Positions 1 through 5,210 of a stretch of 8,769 bases of DNA are shown here, piece by piece (the first letter of the stretch is position 1; every line of letters starts with the position of its first letter). The notes beneath the pieces were generated by a model that was not told where the DNA came from, did not search any database, and saw nothing but the letters and a program-made list of their open reading frames with translations. A program made the position numbers and the translations under genes. Origin of the DNA: an uncultured Spirochaetaceae bacterium (GTDB lineage Bacteria; Spirochaetota; Spirochaetia; Treponematales; Treponemataceae); the NCBI GenBank assembly GCA_902796985.1, contig CADBRC010000382.1, positions 1 through 8,769 of the forward strand. Direction: 5' to 3'.

Positions 1-63
1 GCCTCCAAGAACGTCAAGTTCAAGGCTGGAAAGGCCCTGAAGGACAGGGTGAACAAGCGCTAA
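1..63 (+). CDS. HU-family DNA-binding protein, C-terminal fragment
   Basis: Only the last 20 codons and a TAA stop (61-63) are in the window; the gene begins upstream. The peptide ends KFKAGKALKDRVNKR, which is the conserved C-terminal helix of HU/IHF-family nucleoid proteins (the FKAGKALK pattern is typical). HU is a small basic dimeric protein that bends DNA and compacts the nucleoid. The gene is followed directly by a strong hairpin terminator, so it is the last gene of its transcript. The fragment is too short to tell HU from IHF or to judge the rest of the protein. Confidence 0.8.
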   Translation, partial: ASKNVKFKAGKALKDRVNKR

Positions 64-88
64 TCAGAGGCAGGGCTTGACATAAAAG

Positions 89-127
89 AAAAGGCATCCT
101 GTGGGATTTCCCCGGGATGCCTTTTTT
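89..127 (+). terminator. Rho-independent terminator, probably bidirectional
   Basis: An 11-bp stem (89-99 pairing with 115-125, AAAAGGCATCC with GGATGCCTTTT) encloses a 15-nt loop and runs into a T6 tract (122-127) on the plus strand. It lies 25 nt after the HU stop codon. Read on the minus strand the same stem is followed by TTTTCTTTTA, so it can also end the ptsN-like transcript that arrives from the right and stops at 150. No other terminator is needed for this convergent pair. Confidence 0.85.
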
Positions 128-149
128 GTGCTTTTTTAAGAAAGCGGTC

Positions 150-800
150 TTATTGTATGAGGAGCCTGTAGGCCTCTTCAGGGCTGGTTGCCGCGAGCAG
201 GGCGTCATGCAGCTCGATGCTGCGGAGCTTGGAGCTGAAGTAGGAGAGTGTCTGCAGGTAGTAGCTGTGCTGGTTGTAGGCGGCGGCAATCATGAACATC
301 AGGCGGACAGGCACGTCGTCGATGGGATTGAAGTCTATGACATCGACCGTAGAGATGCCGACGGACATCACGAGGTCGGTGACGGAGGCGAGGCGGACAT
401 GGGGAATTGCTATGCCCCTTCCGATCGCCGTGGACATAAGCTCTTCCCGCTTGAGTATTTCCTTTTTGAGTTCCTTTCCGTCTTTAACCTGCGGGGCCGT
501 TGCAAGGTTCTCCGACAGCTCTATCAGCGAGTCGTTCCTTGTCGGGTGGCTCATAAAGACAATTCTTTCCGGGGAGATGATGTTCTTTATCTGTACGGAG
601 ATATCGACGTTTTTTACTGGCTGTGGGGAAGAAAGCTTGTCGTTGACCCATTTTTCAATCTCGGTCTTCTTGAACCTCCATACCGTCCCTATCTTGCCGC
701 TCGGTATGTCCCCTTTCTGCGCCCATTCGTACACGGTCCGTTCGCTTACGCGCAGATACTTTGCAACTTCGTCTATCGTCAATATATCATCATCGTTCAT
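150..800 (-). CDS. HTH-EIIA (PtsN-type) fusion regulator
   Basis: A 216-residue protein with two domains. Residues about 5-55 form an excisionase/MerR-like helix-turn-helix (LTIDEVAKYLRVSERTVYEW, then a WRF wing and an IEKWV helix). Residues about 72-216 are a PTS EIIA domain of the fructose/nitrogen (PtsN) class: GRGIAIPH ends in His134, the expected phosphorylated histidine, and the second family histidine region is AYNQHSYYLQTLS (His178), with a normal C-terminal end (TSPEEAYRLL). PtsN proteins take phosphate from HPr/NPr and regulate by protein contact rather than transporting sugar; here the output is presumably DNA binding, which is inference. The ATG start is set by an AAGGAAG ribosome site 7 nt upstream. 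The gene stands alone, convergent with HU and divergent from the bactofilin operon. No PTS transporter gene is visible nearby. Domain identity is secure; the regulon is unknown. Confidence 0.85.
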   Translation of the reverse strand: MNDDDILTIDEVAKYLRVSERTVYEWAQKGDIPSGKIGTVWRFKKTEIEKWVNDKLSSPQPVKNVDISVQIKNIISPERIVFMSHPTRNDSLIELSENLATAPQVKDGKELKKEILKREELMSTAIGRGIAIPHVRLASVTDLVMSVGISTVDVIDFNPIDDVPVRLMFMIAAAYNQHSYYLQTLSYFSSKLRSIELHDALLAATSPEEAYRLLIQ

Positions 801-826
801 ATATATACTTCCTTATATACTTCCTT
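801..826 (-). promoter_or_regulatory. Tandemly duplicated Shine-Dalgarno leader of the HTH-EIIA gene
   Basis: The 12-nt unit ATATACTTCCTT is present twice, exactly and in tandem, at 803-814 and 815-826. On the coding (minus) strand this reads AAGGAAGTATAT twice, giving two complete purine-rich ribosome sites. The proximal AAGGAAG is 7 nt from the ATG (ideal); the distal one is 12 nt further up. The predicted transcription start (about 826) would make the whole leader consist of these two units. Confidence 0.75.
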
Positions 827-832
827 TGCAGT

Positions 833-861
833 ATTTTGCAAATTATGCGTTTTTTTGTCAA
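833..861 (-). promoter_or_regulatory. Sigma70-type promoter for the HTH-EIIA gene
   Basis: On the minus strand a perfect TTGACA -35 box (856-861) is followed by a 17-nt spacer and CAAAAT (833-838, 4 of 6 matches to TATAAT). The predicted start of transcription is near 826. A run of seven A on this strand (plus-strand T 850-856) begins at the last base of the -35 box and fills part of the spacer, so a slip in this run would change the spacing. Called by eye. Confidence 0.65.
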
Positions 862-944
862 GTATCGACGGAAAAAAACACCGAAAACAGTTTTTATGAA
901 ACGAGTCTAAGCAAGTGGCATTCATCAGGTTATCCGGCAAGGAA

Positions 945-973
945 TTGACGAGGGACCTGTTAATCGTTACAAT
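945..973 (+). promoter_or_regulatory. Sigma70-type promoter for the bactofilin operon
   Basis: TTGACG (945-950), a 17-nt spacer and TACAAT (968-973) make a near-consensus promoter, 5 of 6 matches in each box. Transcription is expected to begin about 7 nt after the -10 box, around 979-982, which coincides with the ATG of the bactofilin gene. This implies a leaderless message. Confidence 0.7.
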
Positions 974-981
974 GTGTGCAA

Positions 982-1413
982 ATGGCTATTGATATAAACG
1001 GAAAGGCTTTGGACAAGTTTGACACGGACGAGGAGGACTTCGACACGGTCCTTGCTTCGGACATAACCTTTAAGGGAAACATCAGCTTTGACAAGCCTTT
1101 TTTCATAAAGGGGAGGGTCTCCGGCCGCATTAAGTCAGCGAGCGACCTGCTGATTGACACTGAAGCCGTCGTGGATGCCGATATCGTTTCCAGCCGGGTC
1201 TACGTGCGGGGCAAGGTCATCGGCGACATTGATGCCGCCCAGTTGATTTACATCACGTCTACGGGGTCCGTCAAGGGAGACATCTCTTCCCGCAAAGTTG
1301 TCCTTGAGAGCGGTGCGGCTTTTTCCGGCAAGTGTACGATGCTTGAGGACGTGAATGTGCAGTCCGAGGACTCTGGCGTTCCGTCTGCCGCAGGCGGCGA
1401 TGAGGGCCAGTGA
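982..1413 (+). CDS. Bactofilin family protein (DUF583)
   Basis: A 143-residue protein. Residues about 24-125 are a run of short beta-strand repeats with glycines at turns (KGNISF, IKGRVSG, VRGKVIGDID, GSVKGDISS, GAAFSGK), the pattern of the bactofilin right-handed beta-helix. The N-terminal 22 residues are charged and the C-terminal 20 are Ser/Gly/Asp/Glu-rich, as expected for the disordered tails. Bactofilins polymerise without nucleotide into filaments at the cytoplasmic face of the membrane and organise cell shape, wall enzymes or chromosomes; in spirochaetes a shape or wall role is plausible. ATG at 982 is chosen although no Shine-Dalgarno precedes it. A GTG at 976 is in frame but would lie before the predicted transcript start. 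First gene of an operon; the exported TPR gene follows after 16 nt. Which process it serves is not visible here. Confidence 0.88.
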   Translation: MAIDINGKALDKFDTDEEDFDTVLASDITFKGNISFDKPFFIKGRVSGRIKSASDLLIDTEAVVDADIVSSRVYVRGKVIGDIDAAQLIYITSTGSVKGDISSRKVVLESGAAFSGKCTMLEDVNVQSEDSGVPSAAGGDEGQ

Positions 1414-1429
1414 GACAGGGAGGACTTGT

Positions 1430-2080
1430 ATGGTGCGATGTAGCTTTGTTTTTTTGAAAAGATTGTGCTTTGTGACGCTGCTGATGACCGGGCTGTCCCT
1501 TTCTGTTTCCGCGCAGTCCACGGCGCAGCGGGATGCCCTGCAGCTGTACAGGAACCGGCAGTACGATGTCGCAATTGTGATTTGTGAACAGGAGATAAAG
1601 GCGAACCCCGCCAACATGGACGCATACAGCGTCCTCATCTGGTCCCTGCTCCGGCAGAAGCGCTATCTGCAGGCCGAAGAGCGGGGACTCCAGGCCCGCA
1701 AGCAGAATTCGTACGACATACGGATTATAGAGGCTCTGGGCGAGGCCGAGTATTACCTCGGTAAGAACGACGCAGCCCTCTCCTATTTCCAGCGCTATGT
1801 CTCCAACGCCCGTGAAAGCGAGGGTGACTATGTCCTCTCTTACTATTTCATGGGAGAGATTTACATCAAGCAGTCCAAGTTCCAGCATGCCGACATCGCA
1901 CTGACAACCGCCGTCAGGAACAAGCCCGATCGGGCCGACTACTGGACCAGGCTCGGCTATGCCCGCGAGATGTGCAAGGAGTATACGTCGGCGATAGAGG
2001 CTTATGACAAGGCCCTCGCCCTGAACGGGAACCTGGCGGACGCGAAGAGCGGAAAGGAACGGTGCCAGAAACACCTGTAA
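1430..2080 (+). CDS. Exported TPR-repeat protein
   Basis: A 216-residue protein. The ATG at 1430 is preceded by GGGAGGA (1418-1424) with a 5-nt spacer; further upstream in-frame starts lie inside the bactofilin gene and lack a ribosome site. Residues 1-28 are a signal peptide (basic start, hydrophobic core FVTLLMTGLSLSVSA, likely cleavage before Gln29) with no lipobox cysteine. The remainder is about five TPR units (about 32-61, 62-95, 97-130, 133-166, 167-200), the last being the most canonical (YWTRLGYARE, YTSAIEAYDKALAL). TPR solenoids are protein-binding scaffolds; this one should act in the periplasm. It lies between the bactofilin and mtaB genes, overlapping the latter by 19 nt, so the three are co-expressed. 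Partner unknown; a link to bactofilin is only suggested by position. Confidence 0.85.
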   Translation: MVRCSFVFLKRLCFVTLLMTGLSLSVSAQSTAQRDALQLYRNRQYDVAIVICEQEIKANPANMDAYSVLIWSLLRQKRYLQAEERGLQARKQNSYDIRIIEALGEAEYYLGKNDAALSYFQRYVSNARESEGDYVLSYYFMGEIYIKQSKFQHADIALTTAVRNKPDRADYWTRLGYAREMCKEYTSAIEAYDKALALNGNLADAKSGKERCQKHL

Positions 2081-3519
2081 TCATACATTTTGAAACCTTG
2101 GGCTGCCGCCTGAACCACGATGAAAGTGAGGGGGCGGCCCGTTTTTTCTCCAAAGCAGGATTTTCCACAGAGATGGACTGCCTCACGGCTGCGGCTCCGG
2201 TATCACCGGGAGTCATCCTTGCCGTTCTGAATACCTGTACGGTCACCGGCAAGGCGGAGCAAAAGGCCCGGAGGCTTATCCGCCTGATGCTTGACCGGTT
2301 CCCGGCTGCCCTTATCGTCGTGACCGGCTGCTGGGCAGCTGTGGATGCAGAAGCTATACGTGCTGTCTGTCCGGAACGGATTTCCGTCATCCCCGGCACG
2401 GGCAAGTTTATCCTCTCCCTGCTCCCTGCAGAAATGGGGAACGGAGGAAGCCTCTCTGTGGAGGAAGGACGTTTTCGCCACGAGGCTTTGGATTCATTCA
2501 TTGCTGCTGCCGTTTCCCGGTCTGCTCCGGCAGCACCCGTTAAAAAGCGGAAGCTGCCCCCGGCCAATGCCTTTACCCTCTATACGAGCGTCTTCCAGAA
2601 GCACAGCAGGGCGAGCCTGAAGGTTCAGGATGGCTGCGACTGCGAGTGCTCTTACTGCCGCATACATATTGCGCGGGGAGCTTCGGTTTCCCTGCCTCTT
2701 GAAGAGGCCGTCCAGCGCGCGCAGGAGCTGGAGCGGGCCGGGGTTAACGAAGCCGTTCTTACCGGCGTGAATTTGAGCCAGTGGCGGGGAACAGACGGAC
2801 AGGGGAGGACAGGAGGCTTTGCCCTGCTCTTGGAAAGCCTGCTTGCGGAGACGGATCATATTTTTTTCCGGGTTTCAAGCTTCTATCCCGAGAGCATTGA
2901 CGCGGGGCTCTGCGCGGTGCTTGCCCATCCCCGCGTGCAGCCCTTCTTTCATCTGAGCATACAGTCGGGCAGCGACGGGATCCTTAAAGCGATGAGGCGG
3001 CCTCATGCCCTTTCTCACGTGGACAGGGCGATAGAGATGCTCCGGGGCATAAAGGAAAACCCTTTCATCTCCTGCGACATCATTGCGGGCTTCCCCGGCG
3101 AGAGCGAGGCGGACTTTGCGGCGACGCAGGAACTGTGCGGACGGTCGTCTTTTGCATGGATTCACGCCTTTCCATTCTCTGCCCGCCCCGGAACCCCAGC
3201 CCAAGGCATGAAAGGGCAGGTACCTGAGCGGGTGAAGGGGGAGCGGGTCGCATGGCTTACAAGGAAGGCCGTCGAGGGAAAGATTTCTTATGTCAGGCAG
3301 TGGGAGGGCAGGACGCTCACGGCGGTCGTCGAGCGGAGCCGGAACCAAAGGGAAGGAGTGCTGCACGCCGTGACCGGGAACTACCTGCACGTCGAGTGCC
3401 CGCTTGAAGGCAAAGCTGAGCCGACGGGCGGCAGCCTTGTCAGCCTGGTCATCGGGGACTGCCTTGCGGAGTCGATTGCCTCCGGCGGGGAGCTGGACTG
3501 CCTGGGGGCTTTGGCTTAA
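2062..3519 (+). CDS. mtaB: tRNA (N6-threonylcarbamoyladenosine37-C2) methylthiotransferase MtaB
   Basis: A 485-residue protein with the full methylthiotransferase layout. The N-terminal MTTase domain has three cluster cysteines: Cys15 (TLGCRLN), Cys59 (NTCTVT) and Cys90 (VVTGCWA). The radical-SAM core has CX3CX2C at Cys192, Cys196, Cys199, and family motifs HLSIQSGSD (297-305), DIIAGFPGESEADF (339-352) and FPFSARPGTPA (370-380). A TRAM-like domain follows from about 412. It binds two Fe-S clusters and converts t6A37 to ms2t6A37 in ANN-decoding tRNAs. TLGCRLN rather than a MiaB-type start, together with the overall layout, favours MtaB over MiaB or RimO. Start is GTG at 2062 with AAAGGA just upstream, inside the end of the TPR gene; no later start would keep the first strand and Cys15. 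The linker between MTTase and radical-SAM domains (about 122-180) is longer than usual, and an extra Cys194 sits inside the radical-SAM motif. Confidence 0.92.
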   Translation: MPETPVIIHFETLGCRLNHDESEGAARFFSKAGFSTEMDCLTAAAPVSPGVILAVLNTCTVTGKAEQKARRLIRLMLDRFPAALIVVTGCWAAVDAEAIRAVCPERISVIPGTGKFILSLLPAEMGNGGSLSVEEGRFRHEALDSFIAAAVSRSAPAAPVKKRKLPPANAFTLYTSVFQKHSRASLKVQDGCDCECSYCRIHIARGASVSLPLEEAVQRAQELERAGVNEAVLTGVNLSQWRGTDGQGRTGGFALLLESLLAETDHIFFRVSSFYPESIDAGLCAVLAHPRVQPFFHLSIQSGSDGILKAMRRPHALSHVDRAIEMLRGIKENPFISCDIIAGFPGESEADFAATQELCGRSSFAWIHAFPFSARPGTPAQGMKGQVPERVKGERVAWLTRKAVEGKISYVRQWEGRTLTAVVERSRNQREGVLHAVTGNYLHVECPLEGKAEPTGGSLVSLVIGDCLAESIASGGELDCLGALA

Positions 3520-3526
3520 GGCTGTC

Positions 3527-4480
3527 CTAGTCCTCTTTCTGGGTGCTGCCTGCGGGAGTCAGGAGCTTCTTCATATTTCTGCGGGCGACGGCGTTCCGTA
3601 TCTTTCCGAGAAGGGTGTGCTTCCTGCTCTCATCCTTGAAGTTTCGTGCCGCGAGGTCCAGGCTGTAGTCGTTGCCGAACTTCTGCTTGAGCTCGTCCCA
3701 GTATTTTATCAGATAGATATAGAGGTCGCTTTTTGTCCTGCCCTTGAAGAGGCGGATGATATGCTGCCGCTCAATCACCTTTATGACCGGCAGATAGACG
3801 TTCTGGAACCAGCTTGACACCGCGTCCTCAAAGGGAATCTCCCCCTGTACGCCCTGGTTTATATAGTACTTGTGGATGAGGATGTGATTGTAGATGAGGT
3901 CGTACTGACCTGTGGTCGAAAAGTCCAGGGTCCAGCAGTCCGTTATGTCTCCGAAGGCGGTCTCTGCGTAGAAAACCCGCTTCTCGTAGTTTATGACCTG
4001 CCTGACCATGTCCTGTTTGGAGATGCCGGTCTTGAACTTGATTTCGCTCTGGAGGCTTACTACGTCTGCATCGATGTTTTCCACCCCCTGTGCCTTTGCG
4101 ACGGAAACCCTGTGGTTGCCGTCTCGGACAAAATACAGACCGCCGACCTCATAGAGGCTTATGGGGGGCAGGGTGATGTCCTGCAGGTGCGCCATGTCCA
4201 CGTGCTCCCAGCGGCTTTTCAGGAAGCGGCTCTTGGGAAAGAAGTGGTTGTCGAAGTCCTTGTAGCGGCCCTCGCTGCCGACGATTTTGTCCACGGGGAC
4301 TATCTGCATCCCGACGTAGACCTCGTTTTTGGGCTTGAGGAGCTTGCGTATGTCGGAAAATGAGATGAGGGTGGCCTCATCCGGCCTCAGAAGGTGCTGT
4401 ATCTCATTGAACAAGGCCTTGTTGCGGGCCTTGTTGAAGTCCTCATCGGTCTGAGAGGATAGTAATGTTTGAGTTTGCAT
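3527..4480 (-). CDS. ParB/sulfiredoxin-like protein with DGNHR motif
   Basis: A 317-residue protein. Residues about 55-142 resemble the ParB/Srx-type nucleotide-binding fold: VGMQIVPVDKIVGSEGRY, a variable loop, LPPISLYEVGGLYFVRDGNHRVSVAKAQG (spread over 104-132) and IDADVV. The DGNHR (120-124) box corresponds to the DG-x-R box of ParB-like proteins. The C-terminal half (about 160-317) contains LFKGRTKSDLYIYLI (244-258), a pattern I associate with DUF4032-type proteins, and ends in a basic helix. There is no ParB helix-turn-helix and no ParA nearby, so a chromosome-segregation role should not be assumed. ATG at 4480 has AAAGGAA upstream; the start overlaps the metallophosphoesterase end by 38 nt. 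Last gene of a three-gene minus-strand operon. Biochemical role unknown. Confidence 0.65.
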   Translation of the reverse strand: MQTQTLLSSQTDEDFNKARNKALFNEIQHLLRPDEATLISFSDIRKLLKPKNEVYVGMQIVPVDKIVGSEGRYKDFDNHFFPKSRFLKSRWEHVDMAHLQDITLPPISLYEVGGLYFVRDGNHRVSVAKAQGVENIDADVVSLQSEIKFKTGISKQDMVRQVINYEKRVFYAETAFGDITDCWTLDFSTTGQYDLIYNHILIHKYYINQGVQGEIPFEDAVSSWFQNVYLPVIKVIERQHIIRLFKGRTKSDLYIYLIKYWDELKQKFGNDYSLDLAARNFKDESRKHTLLGKIRNAVARRNMKKLLTPAGSTQKED

Positions 4481-5207
4481 AGTTTCCTTTGTCCGTGAAA
4501 ATAGGATTGAAGTCTATGACTATGTGGCTGTATACGTTCACGACCGTGGTCATGTCGCTGACCGTGGTCCTTGGGGTAGCCAGGTCATAAAGATGTATGT
4601 GCCCGTGCAGGAGCAGGGCAGGCTTGAATTTCTGTATAAACCAGTTGAAGCATTCAAATCCCTTGTGGCAGGGGTCTTCCTTGTCATGGATGTGCCGGGG
4701 GGAGGCGTGGGTCAGGAACACGTCACAGTAGCGGCCATAACGGATTTTGTTCCAGAGGAGCTTTGGGGCCAGCATGAGCAGCTGCCGCTTCATTTCGCCT
4801 TCGGTGTACTGGTCTTTGCCGTTGTTGTATCTCATGGAGCCGGAAACCCCGGCAATCAGGAGGGGGGTGCTGGAACCGTTCGGCAATGTGAAGGCCAGTT
4901 TTTTGACCCGGAGGCTCTTGTTGCTCACGTAATCGCCCCCGTGCGCATGGCTCATCGTGGGATCCCCGAACGGTGCGCTGGGAGTCGGATCCGCCCTGCC
5001 GCCCCTCCGGTAGTAGTCGAACTCCGTCAAATCATGGTTACCGAACACGAAGTACGTGGGCTTTCCTAAGCTTGTCACTATGAAGTCCACGTAATCCATT
5101 GGCAAATCACCTGCGCAGAACACCGCATCCACGTCCTCGTAGCGTTCCTTGAGAACAGTGGAGTAGATGAGGGGATCTATCTGGTCGGAGACGCACAGAA
5201 AACGCAT
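4443..5207 (-). CDS. Calcineurin-like metallophosphoesterase
   Basis: A 254-residue cytoplasmic phosphoesterase. Metal-binding motifs in order: SDQID (Asp8), AGD (Asp34), GNHD (Asn57, His58), LTHASP (His167) and HGHIH (His203, His205). The usual D-x-H first motif is D-x-I here. The subfamily to which this appears to belong often has SDEVD at that place, and shares the SMRY..G..QYTE.EM box (seen at 124-139) and the H.GFECF box (181-187), so the change is likely a family trait, not damage. Such enzymes cleave phosphate mono- or diesters with two metal ions; the substrate is not predictable. A loop at about 62-95 (YYRRGG to HAHGGD) looks inserted. The start lies 3 nt after the stop of the TPR-Mrr gene with only a weak GGGAT upstream, so translation is probably coupled. 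It overlaps the following ParB-like gene by 38 nt. Confidence 0.85.
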   Translation of the reverse strand: MRFLCVSDQIDPLIYSTVLKERYEDVDAVFCAGDLPMDYVDFIVTSLGKPTYFVFGNHDLTEFDYYRRGGRADPTPSAPFGDPTMSHAHGGDYVSNKSLRVKKLAFTLPNGSSTPLLIAGVSGSMRYNNGKDQYTEGEMKRQLLMLAPKLLWNKIRYGRYCDVFLTHASPRHIHDKEDPCHKGFECFNWFIQKFKPALLLHGHIHLYDLATPRTTVSDMTTVVNVYSHIVIDFNPIFTDKGNYANSNITILSDR

Positions 5208-5210
5208 GTT

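Noticed and set aside
117..899. Long plus-strand reading frames (260 and 218 residues) opposite the HTH-EIIA gene
   Set aside because: They lie antisense to a clearly recognised two-domain protein, show no domain pattern and run through its promoter.
976..981. GTG at 976 as the bactofilin start
   Set aside because: It lies 3 nt after the -10 box, before the expected transcript start, and has no ribosome site; ATG 982 gives a normal bactofilin N-terminus.
1355..1429. Longer N-terminus for the exported TPR protein (starts at 1355 or 1400)
   Set aside because: These starts lie within the bactofilin gene without ribosome sites and would bury the signal peptide 10-25 residues inside the protein.
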